Positions 1 through 11,702 are shown, counted from the first letter of the stretch. The stretch is DNA of 64,000 bases from Reticulitermes speratus (GCA_021186555.1 JAJKFL010000031.1:18382487-18446486), one strand, 5' to 3'. Notes: generated from the letters alone by a model not told the origin. Translations and numbers: made by a program.

Positions 1-160
1 TGCCCACGGGGCGACTGATTGAATAATATTGGATGTTACCAATGCGTTAAAATCCGACGCTACGCCTGGGGCCGATGAGTCATACCGATAGAGGCAGGGC
101 CTTTCTCAACAGACGTGCGCAATCTCGTCTGAAGCCAGCTCGCGCCTTAGTTGTTGAAAA

Positions 161-590
161 GTGGGAGGTGCTTGTTCCAATTTGTCGTGTACCGTAGTTA
201 TGGAAGAGGGACGCCTGAAATCTAAACGACTCTCATATACGGCAAAGTTCAAACGTCAAGTTATTCGGTGCGCAGAGGAGAATGGAAACCGCAAAGCCGC
301 TGCAATTTTTGGAGTTGATGAAAGCAACGTTCGACTGTGGCGGAAACTGGGTGGAGAGCATGGATAACGATTCAGTTATGAGTGATGACGGCGAGTCTGA
401 TGAATAATAAATTATAATAATAAATAATAAAATAATAGATTATTGTATTGTATTGTTCTTACGGCATGTACAGCAGCTCAATCATTTTTCCAAAATCCAG
501 CTCTCGACCGCGAATCTAATCCGCATCTGATTTTTTAGCCCTCTAAAACTGTAAAAAGGGTGCGGATTAGATCTGAGAATATACCGTACC
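161..590 (+). mobile_element. Pogo/Tigger-type transposon remnant, internally deleted
   Basis: The frame at 161-366 encodes a psq/CENP-B-type helix-turn-helix start: basic residues around KRLSYTAKFKRQVIRCAEE, then a second helix in DESNVRLWRK. It is followed within a few bases, in another frame (360-407), by an acidic tail ending VMSDDGESDE and a stop, which is typical of the C-terminus of these transposases. The catalytic domain is therefore missing and the two ends are joined out of frame. AT-rich sequence and a GCGGATTAGAT-type end near 565-590 probably mark the right terminal repeat. The left terminus was not found and may lie off the window. Family recognition is from memory of pogo-like proteins. 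Confidence 0.65.
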
Positions 591-965
591 TTGTTTCACA
601 GCCAGGCAACACAAAATGCCTTCTTCAGCCACTAATTCATTTACAATATGAACCATGTAATGTGAAGCTTTGAACAACTACTGGATTATTGGAACTGCCC
701 AGCTCTGGAAGGATTATCAAAGTGAGCCTTCTCTCCATTTTCTGCTGTGTGAAAAGTTTCCTTCCACTGTGCTATCATATCATTCCACCTTCACCTGAAC
801 TGTTACTACCACTGGCATACATTAAACTGAAAACTCCTCTCTTCTTGGTCCTTTTGACTTCCCTAAATTATTCCCTTGAATATGTCATTTGTAACAACTT
901 TTTAGCTGATAGTAGTGACTCTATTATTGATTTGTTCAAAGAAGAAACAATGTATATCCGATTAC

Positions 966-1110
966 ACAAATAAGATTTATTCCAAATTATTGCACAGTTT
1001 ATACCATATAGAAATTACTCCAACATGTTTCGGCTAACATATGTAGCCATCTTCAGGAAGTCCCTGAAGTTGGAATAAATCTTATCTGTATATTACTCAT
1101 TGCACAGAAG
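966..1110 (-). repeat. Small foldback repeat with hammerhead-like core
   Basis: The motif aagatttattcca (972-984) recurs inverted at about 1071-1084, and cacag follows both arms. Between them the minus strand contains CTGAAGA (1050-1056), a 5-base stem GGCTA/TAGCC, then GAAAC (1027-1031). This matches the layout of a hammerhead ribozyme core; the fold is described in the findings. Element class is unknown. Confidence 0.55.
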
Positions 1111-1187
1111 ATGTATAATATTAAGTGTATCTGCTTAGTTTTAAAACGGTCATATTCGTAGCATATTTTCATTAGGTGTCCTACATG

Positions 1188-1405
1188 TCGTCATGCTTGG
1201 TGGACTAGTGGTTAGCGTGCTCGCCACTGGACCCAAGGTTCGCGGGTTCAATCCCGGCCGAGGTCGATGGGTTTTTAAAGGGTGATAAAAATCCATAGCA
1301 CAACTTCCTGCGGAGGGGAAGTAAAGCCGGCGGGACCATGTCATAAATTTACAGCATGTAAAAGAACCTTACGGGCATGAATCGAGATGTTTCGTAAGCA
1401 AAATT
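1188..1405 (+). mobile_element. tRNA-derived SINE (family D)
   Basis: The head is tRNA-like. TGGACTAGTGG fits an A box and GGTTCAATCCC fits a B box about 40 bases later, so an internal RNA polymerase III promoter is visible. The body contains 'gtaaagccggcgggacc' and 'cagcatgtaaaagaacc', which I associate with insect SINE bodies. No clear target duplication was found, so the 3' end is approximate. Confidence 0.65.
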
Positions 1406-2686
1406 CAGCGGCCATTTCTCACCCAAGTCTCCTGATTGACTGCTAGATGGCTCTGGCAGTCATATCAGGATGAGTAGAACTTGTGCAGTCAGTGGTCTGG
1501 TCACTACAGAATGCACACTTCCAGACCAAGAAACCTCTGAAAGGAGGCCCTATGCTCCGCAAGGAGTGACAGGAAGAGAGAGAGTCCTACATGTCACAGA
1601 TTCTTTATCCTTTCTAAATATAAGGAGCCTCTTTTATCATCCAGTACAACACATGTGCCTGGTTTTTCTTGAAACATGCACTGTAACTAGCATTTGGAGG
1701 AATGACAACTGTTTTAAAACATCTAGTTCTTTGACACTTTCAGCACTTTCAGTCATCTTAAACTTATTACATATATGAATTTACCTTTAACTTCAGCAAA
1801 TGACTACAGAAATTGCCAGACAGGAAATTACAACTTACCTCTACTGGAATCAGGTGTAAACTCAAAGGTTAAGAGACATGCTGCACTGCAGCATGTTAGT
1901 ACAAGTCACATCATGACATATCAACCCTAACCATCCAGTGCAATATCAGACCATCAATTTAAAAAATTGTTCCTTCCATCACTTTCATGTTGCAACATGA
2001 TGCTTTCAAAAGAAGTACTGAAATTATCACTGTGAGTTGTGGAAAACCCTTGCACAATTACCATCAAAGGCGTAGATCATAATATTAATGTGTTCTACAA
2101 TTTTATTTCTTATGAACCAAACAAAAGCTTAAGAGCTTTCAAACTGGAACAAGAATGAGCTCTCTATCTTAATTTGGACCAGATTTACAAGTATTTTAGT
2201 GATTCAGAACGTGGGAAAATTCAAGAAAATTTAGAAATGCTGTACTTCTGCAAGTGATGGACACAGTCAGGTAACATTTCATACATGTATTTTCCTAAGG
2301 AGAACTAATTATCCTACAAAATTTTATTAGACTCAGAGATGGACATGAAAATGTCCCTAAATTGTGTTGAACTCATACAGAACAGCCCTTCTATCCATGA
2401 CACTCCTCTACCTGAAGATGGAACCAGTACATGCTACAAGGCATCACTTTACAGGAGACAGTGAACTTCACAAGCCAATCCCTCTCATATCATGAAAAGA
2501 CAACATGGAAGATACTGAACAAAGGAGTGTGCTCCTATGAAGTGAACCTGAATTAAGAAAGAGGTGGCTTGCAAATTCCTAGCATGTGAACCAACAACAC
2601 ATTTATCTCTTTAATAAAACATACTCCATTAACATCAAACCTATGAAAGCTGGGTAATGTGATAAATTTAAGCAACTTAAACAAAC
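1406..2686. other. Non-coding stretch left of KDM4 exon
   Basis: No exon was recognised here. The next KDM4 exon should encode the third iron-binding histidine in a GFNHGFN-like motif. Neither strand shows it, so it probably lies beyond the left edge and this is KDM4 intron. Confidence 0.4.
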
Positions 2687-3025
2687 CTTATTGAAGGGGA
2701 TAGAATACTTCTTCATCACTTGTGGAGAGATGAGAGACATCTTATGACGGAGAAACGCAGGACATATTTTTGATGCCTCTGGAAAGAATCCATTGGCCAG
2801 CCGTTCAAATCGACGACCATGTTCAGGAGGAATTGCATACCAGGTCTTTGGTGCACCAAAATGCAAGTAATTGATACTGTACAAATCCATGTCCTCTGTG
2901 TGCCAAGCAAATGTCGTTTTCCACATGCCAAAATACAGGTATGCTGTATTCACACCATCTATGCTGATACCATAATCTTCATTCACATAATCTAAAATTG
3001 TTCCCAAACGATTGATGTTCCAAAC
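2687..3025 (-). CDS. Kdm4: KDM4 coding exon 4 (JmjC, HxE iron ligands)
   Basis: Acceptor ttttcag, then [14 protein letters not shown], ending KKYSIPFNK before donor gtttgt in phase 0; 113 codons. It holds the HTE iron motif and the CPAFLRHK zinc half-site. The next exon is not in the window. Confidence 0.94.
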
Positions 3026-6000
3026 CTGAAAAATATACAAAATAAGTAGTAGTACCCAATATTGACCAACAGCAAGCAAGAACAAAAGCTTTAGAGATGG
3101 AATAACACTTAAATTAAGAAATTAAGCTTACTCATGTAATTAATAAAAATGGTTTCGAAGGTATGCAGTGTACAGTTACAGAGCACACTTGTCAGAAAGA
3201 ATGACAAGTTACATGCTAACATAAATGCTTTACAATCTGCTCAAACATTTAAAGTCATTATTCAAGCAAGTGTTATACAGTATGTATGGTATTATTTAAA
3301 ATCATATTTTAATTTTACACTTTTATATACATAGACCTATAAATTCGGGTAGCAGGTAGGTTCATTTAATTACTATGTAAAATAAGACATTCTGGTAATC
3401 TTGACATGTGTGTGTGTGGAAAATCACTGTTAATTGTTGCACATATGAGTTTAAATAAGTACACACATTATACTTTGTGTTTAATCATCTAAAAAACTGT
3501 AAGACTCATAAATGAAGTGTACTGGCCATAAAATATGCAGTTCATCATTACAGCTTACTGGGTATAAAATGTGTCCTTCACTGTTTGAAACATTTTTCAC
3601 CCCAATAAATATTTATTAAGTTATGTCCAAGACATAAACAGAAAATCATAACCGTGGTCAAACAATAAAGTTCCATGATTGATACTAAGAACAGGCACAC
3701 ACAATATAAGAAGAAAATTGTTTTATTTTCCTTAAAATCAATCTCCTTTGAATGCAAGACATTTTTTATATCTTTCTAAGATTTATAACACAAAGCAGTC
3801 ATCAAAGGGGTATTTAATTTGGCATTTACATTCTTCTTGATATCCAGAACATTCTGAAATCTTCCTCCTCTGAGGGCAGTTTACACCTTAGGAAATGGAA
3901 AAAACGTGGCTGGCACAAAGTGGGTGGCTGATCATCATGCTGCAATTCACTAGGGAGCATTGCACTATCACAGCAGAATGACCTCACCCATGAGACCACA
4001 TGGAACAAACATCACACAGATCTTCCTCTTCTCAAAGTCTTCACAAAGGATCTGATAAATCATCCCCCAGTTAATTTGCAGTTGATCCTCCATCAACCTT
4101 AGGGTCATTCGACAGTCTCTGAGCACCAGTTCATAACTTTAGCAATTTTTCCAGATTTCAAGCAGTTGACAGTCACCCATTCCTTGGATTATCTTTGAGG
4201 TCCTCATATCCCTCTCTGAATCTTTTAAACTGACTGTCAAAAAATTAACTTCAGAAACTGATGTGAATAATGAACTCAATGTGCTTAAATTCTGGCAGGC
4301 ATTTAACATTGTAGATTGTGTGTGTGAACAGTTGATGAATCATGGAAAGAACTTTCAACAAGACTACCGAATAGTTGCTACGAAATATGTATCCTTGTGC
4401 TTTTCACTCCTTTACGGGGTCTGATGTTTCCCCAGTGCACAATAAACTTGCAGTTACAGCAAAGCAGCCAGGATTCCAGGATAATGGTAAAGATGATGCA
4501 GCTGAATTGTTGGAATCTTATTCTCTGCCACTATCAAGTAAGGCACTGGAAGAGCTGCATAAGCAAACTATAAGGCACAGGGTGACGACAATGACCAAGA
4601 CAGTATCACTTCAGAAGCACAAGTAAACGTATAAAGTAGCAAAGAGTGATGACAATGACCAAGACAGTATCACTTCAGAAAAAAGACATTAACTACTGAA
4701 CATTTACTACAAGAATTCGGCAAAACTGATGAAGCTGCGGATTACTCTATGCACCATGAGTGCCTCTATGATCATTCTTCCACAGCTAAACATGAGCTGC
4801 AACCTGTATTGTCATGCTATATGCAATTTTACAAGCAAATATATTACCTGGAAGCCAAACAATTTTGAACTCTTTCTTTAACTGCAACAAATCACAGGGT
4901 AAACTGAACATCAGGCAGGCCATTCCAATTTTTAGTTGACCTCCTGAAGAAGGAATAAGGATGAGAAGATGGAAGCAGACAACCCATCTAATGGTTCTGC
5001 CTCTACAGCTTCCTCCTCAATGTAATTCTCAACCCCTATCATTCCAAACGAACCCAACACCTATACTTTTGAAGGAGGATATTGAAAATCACTGATCTGT
5101 TACAACAGCATATTTTTTAAATTGTCATACTCAGTTAATGTTTACTTCTAAAGAGTACTGCATGCACAAACCACCCAGTCCCAATTAACTTGTATTCACA
5201 TTATTTCTTATGAGTGGAAATTCCCCACTTGAAGGGAATTCACATTAGGTGGCATTTTTTTAAACCAACTGACCACACAATAAGGGGACATCGTGTGTGT
5301 GTGTGTGTGTGTGTGTGCGTGCATATGTGTGTGAGAGAGAGAGAGAATTATGTGACATGTGTAATAAATCATATGTCTGGTCTGGTGAGTAACATGTTTG
5401 GTTGTCTGTGTCTTGTGTCACATGACTGATATGATGTGACATGCACATATGCATGTGTATATGCATGCATGTACCCGTGTGTGTGTTTGTGTGTATAACG
5501 TTCTTTTACTGAAACAGCCATGCGTGCACTAACAGCATAACTCCCCCTCATTAAACATACTGAAATGTGTTTTAATAAAAATATCAGAACACTCACATTA
5601 ACATCCTGATCTGTAAGTGAACCTGATACATCAGCACCATAGATTGGAGATCCATACATAATTTTCTTCCAATATGTACGTTCCAGATCCTCATAATCAA
5701 AGTGGTTTGGTGTCCTGTATCTGCAAAGACAGTCAGGTGTAAACATACAAAGAAATGCAGAGAAGAATTATGAGACTCACTTTCTTTACATCAATAAGAG
5801 TTCATGTGATTAGACGGTCATACTGAAAATTTGGATTGCAGTCTTAACACAGACGGCCACAATGTAAGTAGGCATACAATATTTCAGTTCAGTTCCCGTA
5901 CTATAAAGCTGAACTTCCTGAAAGTTTTCAAATCAATCATCAAAGTTACAAACCACCAAAATATTTGCAATGTCTAATACAGAAAACATTGTTCTGCACA

Positions 6001-6145
6001 TTTATAATTTATTTCCACTCCAAATTTTACATTCCCACTTGCAATGGTTCATTACACATTGCTATCACAATACAGAAGAGTTTGCTGTCTGGACATTTTT
6101 TGATTACCATGCCACTGCAAGCGGAAATTTCAATGACTGGAATAC

Positions 6146-6196
<51 letters not shown>

Positions 6197-8544
6197 TCGA
6201 AAGCCTTATATGGGCCTGGGCCTCCTCGTTTCGTCGAGGTTTCATGGTCACACATTAGACACACCACAGTCGGTAGGACTCCTCTGGACGAGGGACCAGC
6301 TCGTCGCAAAGACCTCTACCTGACAACACACAACACTCACAAGAGACAGACATCCATGCCCCCGGTGGGATTCGAACCCACGATCCTAGTAAGCGAGCGG
6401 CCGAAGACCCACGCCTTAGACCGCACGGCCACTGGGATCGGCGACTGGAATACGTTAACAAATCATTATGGTCTTTGTTGCCATAAACAGCTAAACTGAA
6501 GACTGTTGAACATGGTAAGATTAACACATCTGTAAATGTTACTATATGTCACGTTAATATGTTTATCAGTAATATTATTCACTATCAGTGAAACGGATCT
6601 GGTTTAAGATTTCACAGCTAAAAACAAGAGTTTCTAAAATAATTTCTCATCACCTGGGACTTGTAGCCATTTCATGATATTCTTTAACAGTCATTGATTT
6701 CTTCTGCACATTAATTTGAGTATACAATCCTGGTTTTCCATCCACCACTTGACAGATAGGAGCTGGTATGTTGATGTTGATATTGTCCACATCATATCCA
6801 GCTTTGCGTGGTTTCCATTCAGGAGGTGGAATCACCTAGGAAAGAAAATAAACTGGCAGCAGATAAATACAACCCGAATTGCATACAAATCACTTGCCTT
6901 GGATCTGGAATACAACATAATGTTCAGGATAATTTTGGTACTAGGCTTACTCAAAGTGCAAGTAATATAAAAACAATAAACAAGAGATTCAAAATAAACT
7001 TATCACTCACACTCTCTCTCATGCACATATACACACCACACATATACGCGTGCACACATCACCATCTAGGAGTCCTACACAGGTGAGCAACTGATACAAT
7101 GAATAGTACCTTACACAAAGTAGTTTTCATAAAACAATGACTTCTTTAAAAGCAATGTTAACAAAATTAACCCTTAAATGCTGGAAAGTTTAAATGCCCA
7201 GTAGGATCAGAAGACCATAATTTTCTCTGGTATTTTAAATGCTTGTTGCTACATTTGACAAAAAAAAGTATCTTGAAGAGTAACAAGGATATATTTGTAA
7301 AATAAAACTCATCAATTTAAAAAAGTGTGTAGGAAACTGCAGTGTGTATCATCCTTTAGTATTGAATTATTTTAACAAAATGTAAGAAAAGTCACTCTCT
7401 AACAGGCAGAAATTGACTGTGACATTCTGTTCTCCATAACATTAAATCTTATACTTCTTTCACCAGAATGGAACCCACAGTCAGGCAAAACTTTCATGTT
7501 AGCATCAATTAAAAAGAGGCTCACAGTTACAACCATAGGAAATTTGACCTGTGAAAACAAACAAACATTTCTTGTATTTTCACCACTGATCATTTGGAAA
7601 TATCGCAGTCATGGGAAGGTTTTGTTTACAATTCACAATATAAGAATGTTTAAAAAACAAGGTAATAAACACCGTGATGCCAAGAACTTTACATACATAT
7701 ACACAAGCTACAAACCTGAAAAGTTCTGGAAAGACAGCTTGACAGAATATGCAATATTTCTACCTACTGAGGTGACTTCATTCAGCAACAATACTGACAG
7801 CAGTGCTGATTGAAGCACAGGCACCTTCCTTCCACTGCCAATTGCCAGTACCATCTTCTCGTTCCATTTCTAACTATTAGCAACTACATCTGTATCCACT
7901 AAGTCAATGTTTCCCAAACTTTTTTTGCTCATGGACGCCCTTAGGCTTCGAAAAATAACCACGGATCCTAACATGCTTGCTCACATAAATATAGTGTCCG
8001 GATGATAGGTATCCAAAATTAAGAATTTATATCTCAGAAACTGACTTTAGATAGCTACTAATAAATACCAATAACATACATAACAATGCATTGCATGATT
8101 TGACCTTAATTAAAATGACTGTCGCTTACTTCGGGGTACAGCAAGTTTCTTAATTAGATATTCTAATGGTCACACAAAATAAACATATTGCCAATTAAAG
8201 AAGTTCCTTGATTATGTTAATGAAACAGTATTCCTTTAATTTAAAAAAACACGTAAACTTCAAAGTAGCCATTACAGAAATATATCCACGGATCCCCTGG
8301 GAACTGGTCGCAGATCCCTTGGAATCCATGGAGCACACTTTGGGAACCACTGCACTAAGCGATTACTCACCTTAGCCAAACCAGCCTTGTGTGCTCCAAC
8401 TGATTCCATATAATCAACATACTTCGAAAAATCTTTAAATTCTTCATATGTAGGGCGAAATACCATAATCCTGGGACCTCCTGGCCCACAATTGCCGTCA
8501 CTATCCATGACCGTGGATAACTAACAATAAAGTCAACAAGCCAC
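2687..8544 (-). CDS. Kdm4: KDM4/JMJD2-type histone lysine demethylase, N-terminal part
   Basis: Four coding exons in consistent phase: 8508-8371, 6835-6654, 5720-5597 and 3025-2687 (783 bases, 261 codons, 3' part off-window). JmjN covers about residues 13-60 ([15 protein letters not shown], then [11 protein letters not shown]). JmjC begins near residue 140. The motif [18 protein letters not shown] supplies iron ligands His190 and Glu192, next to Tyr179, which matches the active-site tyrosine of the family. Cys and His in CPAFLRHK match half of the KDM4 zinc site. The known function is Fe(II)/2-oxoglutarate-dependent removal of methyl groups from H3K9/H3K36 in the nucleus. The start ATG at 8508 sits 36 bases after an acceptor (cattattgcag), so there is an upstream non-coding exon. 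The third iron His, PHD and Tudor domains are not in this window. Confidence 0.93.
3683..3965 (-). pseudogene. Degenerate mariner-like transposase C-terminus
   Basis: With frameshifts, the minus strand reads [13 protein letters not shown], then [14 protein letters not shown], then an HSKEIDF-like end. This resembles the mariner C-terminus (DFFLFPKLK, then a cysteine-poor tail ending in GDYFEGD-like sequence). It is heavily decayed inside the KDM4 intron and no terminal repeats were found. Confidence 0.4.
4581..4681 (+). repeat. Local direct duplication
   Basis: A unit of about 35 bases containing gacaatgaccaagacagta occurs at 4581-4615 and again at 4647-4681 with one mismatch. It is intronic. 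Confidence 0.75.
5293..5495. repeat. GT/GA-rich microsatellite region
   Basis: A (gt)n run of about 24 bases at 5293-5317 is followed by (ga)n to 5346. Further gt- and catg-rich sequence runs to about 5495. The open frames here are by-products of the repeat. Confidence 0.9.
5597..5720 (-). CDS. Kdm4: KDM4 coding exon 3
   Basis: Acceptor tttgcag. The first base completes Arg107, then [19 protein letters not shown] and [17 protein letters not shown], before donor gtgagt in phase 0. This is the KDM4 segment joining JmjN to JmjC. Confidence 0.92.
6149..6442 (-). mobile_element. tRNA-Leu-like SINE (family A), with (TA)n tail and 14-base TSD
   Basis: Read on the minus strand, the head GTGGCCGTGCGGTCTAAGGC looks like a leucine-tRNA A-box region, and GGGTTCGAATCCCACC is a B box. 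The 3' end is a (TA)n tract at 6149-6194. The exact direct repeat gactggaatacgtt lies at 6135-6148 and 6443-6456, so tail and body inserted as one retroposed unit. It sits in a KDM4 intron. It is closely related to the copy at 22711-22968. Confidence 0.92.
6654..6835 (-). CDS. Kdm4: KDM4 coding exon 2
   Basis: Acceptor cctag, then [19 protein letters not shown] onward, ending EMATSP plus two bases of the next codon before donor gtgatg (phase 2). This is the end of JmjN and the linker. Confidence 0.92.
7905..8352. mobile_element. hAT-type MITE, 448 bases
   Basis: The ends are imperfect inverted repeats: left CAATGTTTCCCAAACTTTT, right (reverse complement) CAGTGGTTCCCAAAGTGTG. The flanks carry an 8-base duplication, cactaagt/cactaagc (7897-7904, 8353-8360). 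An 8-base TSD with this terminal sequence is the hAT signature. There is no coding capacity. It lies immediately downstream of the KDM4 first coding exon. Confidence 0.85.
8371..8544 (-). CDS. Kdm4: KDM4 first coding exon (JmjN)
   Basis: The acceptor ends at 8545. The 5' UTR is 8544-8509 and the ATG is at 8508, giving 46 codons that end AGLAK before donor gtgagt in phase 0. It encodes the first half of JmjN. A MITE lies 18 bases past the donor. Confidence 0.9.
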
Positions 8545-9113
8545 CTGCAATAATGCACTCATTAACCACCACATTTCTCTTTTAACATTTACCAATAACA
8601 CATATACATAATTTCAAATAACTACAGACATAAATGTGTTTATGCATCTGTGAAATGCCCATAAATTACCTGTTTTCTCCTTTAGGCTGTACGTGTGACA
8701 ACTGTACACTGTTGGATCAGTCCCTGTTCAGAAACTATGCCAAGAGATGCCATTCATTACACACAGTCCCAGCACCTCTCAGACTCATTGCTGCTCTCAC
8801 AAATTCTCATCTACATAAATTATACCCTGCAACAATTGTGCAAAAAATTCATTTACCTTACTCGCATTTTTGGTAACATATGCAAAACACTTTCTATTCA
8901 ACAACGTTAAATATCAAACAAGATGTATTTGTGTACCAAGAAAATATCACCCTTCATCATTTACATCCAGGCATAAAGTACTTCAAACTATTTTGAATGT
9001 CACTTCCATCTCTGTCTAGGTCTGTTGATAACCCTTCTTCCTCCTAGCCTCTAATTTAGAATCTGCTTTGGTAATCAGACCACTTCCATTTTATCCAGCT
9101 CTATTTGTAGGTA

Positions 9114-9420
9114 CAGAAAGTCCCCGACTTACGTTAAGTGGATCGTTCCGCAACCCTATGCGTAAGTCGATTTTTACGTAACTCGGAGCCATGTTTTATT
9201 ATATACCTTATACACAATAATAATAATTAATAGTAATTTTAATAACAATTAATAAAAACATAATAATTAATAATCGATACTGGAGTCACTGTTGTATTCA
9301 ATTGAGGCATAGGCAGGGGTGGGTGTGGTGGTGGTTGGAGTGGTAGTAGTGGCAAGAAGTTTTTTTTTTATGTAAGTCCAGATCTACGTATGTCGGAGCT
9401 ATGTAAGTCGGGTCCGTCTG
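9114..9420. mobile_element. Pogo/Tigger-type MITE, 307 bases, TA target
   Basis: The terminal inverted repeats are CAGAAAGTCCCCGACTTACG on the left and CAGACGGACCCGACTTACAT on the right. TA dinucleotides flank both ends (9112-9113, 9421-9422). The interior is an AT-rich (taataa)n-like filler with no coding. Class is inferred from the TA target and CAG-type ends. Confidence 0.75.
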
Positions 9421-9429
9421 TATTTATTT

Positions 9430-9725
9430 CTTATGGTAAAGGTAAAGGTGAAGTTCACCCTAGAACAGGACATGAAGGCCCAAATGGGGAGGAGAGGTAT
9501 AGCTCTACTCTTTGTTTAAGCTCGGTGTTAGATGGGGGTGGGTGGTCATGGCCACACCCCGGCCACTTTACCCCCAGGACAGAGACCCTGTATTCATTGT
9601 ACAGGAGGCTGGATAAACCCTGGGGCTGGTCTGGATGAGTGCAGAAAATTTCGCCTCCACTGGGATTTGATCCCCATAACAAGTCACTCACTATACACGC
9701 TACACTATCACCACCCACTATTTTC
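9430..9725 (-). mobile_element. SINE (family C), tail (TTTACC)n
   Basis: Minus-strand tRNA-like head with B-box-like GGGGATCAAATCCCAG near 9660-9675. The body contains 'ggggtaaagtggccgg', and the 3' end is a short (tttacc) repeat seen on the plus strand as ggtaaaggtaaagg. Related sequences lie at 30495-30580 and 45060-45350. Confidence 0.7.
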
Positions 9726-9939
9726 TATGGTACTGAGTTAATGTACGATTCCTGCCTCATATCTTCACTGACATGAAATCTTGTCTTGCACATCCTCTCA
9801 GTGACTCAAGTTCCATTTCTGGCATTTTTTACAAACTAAAAAAGAATGTCTTACATGGAGACATCCACCTGTCCATCCATGACTCAGTATTAGCAGCCAA
9901 ACCATATCCGACTTTCATTAAATATAGAATAGCAGTTTT

Positions 9940-10475
9940 TTTTAATGTTGTCGAGCATTGTGGGTTTCGTACAAATCGGCACAGTGACAGTCATACTTTA
10001 CTTAATGGTGTAAATGAATTTCTACCCATAGCTTCTGTATTTCTTGATTGATTTACATTACTTTCAATACAGAAGATATCTACATGATGCCATTCAACAA
10101 GTGTGAGTTTTGTGAAAACTGATTCAGTGAAAGCCATACTTTACTTACATACATAAACAAAATTTTGCCCTGCTATCTACATTTTTGTCAGATTTTGGTA
10201 AATTTTCATACAGATATCCACAAAAATTTAAACAGTGACTGCAAGTTTTCTAAAACTTGGTGCAGTGAAAGCCATACCTTACTTACGGGCGTAACAAATT
10301 TCTGTCTGTGCTTTCCACATTTATTGTCCAATTTGGGCAAAATTCTGTTTCAGAGACCTGCACAGAATACTGTTCAGCACCTATGAGTTTCATGAAATCA
10401 GTGCAGTGAAGGTCATATTTTTCCTGAGGGCATAAATAAAATTATATTTCCATACCTACTGTGAAAGTGTGTGAT
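9940..10475 (+). repeat. Degenerate tandem repeat, period about 141 bases, four units
   Basis: The landmark CAGTGA(C/A)AGNCATACTTTACTT recurs with cagtga at 9982, 10125, 10263 and 10404, a spacing of 143, 138 and 141. Each unit carries a following ggtgtaaatgaatt-like segment. The short frames here (reading SHTLLNGVNEF and SHTLLTGVTNF) are this repeat translated and are not genes. Confidence 0.85.
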
Positions 10476-11702
10476 GTTTCAAAAGTAAAGAATGCCTTTG
10501 TAAAGTCAATGCACACCATGCAGTACACTGTGTGAATTCTTGTTTATTCCATCCTGCTTTCATATTTCTTCCTCATGATCCCTATTTTTCATGCCATACA
10601 TTAACACTGGGACTGCTAAGACCTTATAATTTTTGTTGTATTTTCATTATTTTTTATATGTTCTCTGTATTCTATCGTAATCCAAAGAGACACCACACCC
10701 TACAGATGTAATATTTGTTCAAGCAACTGATCATCCAGTGCAATTTAAATGACAGGATTGTATCCCTTGAATGCCACCAGTTTGGTTGTCTTTCAAAACA
10801 TTATGCAATTACATCTTTGTGATATTTTATTTCATTTATATACCAAGATACTTAATTCATATGTGTAAGGTGTTAGCACCACCTGGTAATTTGCAAACAT
10901 TATCCCTCCCATATCCTAGACATTCTGCAACATTCCCTGTTCCATCCATGCAGAATTTCACGCATACAAGAATTAGAAAGGGTAGGCAAAAGATGACACA
11001 TCTCTCACACTCCTTGATTAAAACCTTTAAACAGACTTTTACATGCTTCAATTAAATGTGGTTGAGTCTCTCTCTTCGCCCCCCTCCCCCACTCTCTTCC
11101 CAGTTCAATTCGTCAAATGTCTTAACATAGTTTTTATATTATCACCTAATCTGATATGATACAATTCAATTTATCGGCCTACTACCAAAACAAAAGTTTG
11201 AGGATGTAAAGAATTCTGTAACACTTAACTCACATTAACTAAAATTTTGTTTTCAAATTTCAGAACATTTAACTCAAGCAACTAAAAACCTGTTTAAGCA
11301 TACTAAGAAAAGGACTGGACTTAAAAACAGCTGAATAAAAATTATGTTACACATTTTACACAACTTTTCACAAATCTTTACTCACCAACTTTAAATACTG
11401 TTGTTATGGAAATCAATATATTTTCATCAAAGAAATTTGGAATAAATTATAGGAAGCATTACATGTACATTCCTCATGGTCTCTCACAACTTATACTTTC
11501 AATGCCATTGCAGAACAGGGTTGCCCTTGGCACTAAAAGTCACACTAAATGAAATCAGTTTCAGTTGTACTGACAGACACATCACAACAAAATGCAATCC
11601 ACCAACCATACATGCTGACATACTTATACTCTGACTTCATTCTCATAACAGGAACTTAGACTTTATGATCTTCATAATATTCATACAAACTCAAGCTGAC
11701 AA

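Noticed and set aside
1199..1260. Possible functional tRNA gene
   Set aside because: Boxes are present but acceptor arms do not pair and a SINE body follows.
1150..1344. 64-residue minus-strand frame
   Set aside because: It is the reverse strand of a tRNA-derived SINE.
5214..5746. Several overlapping frames rich in VCVCVC or HTHTHT
   Set aside because: Translations of GT/CA microsatellite; only 5597-5720 is a real exon.
5965..6323. Frames with IYIYIY runs
   Set aside because: Produced by the (TA)n SINE tail.
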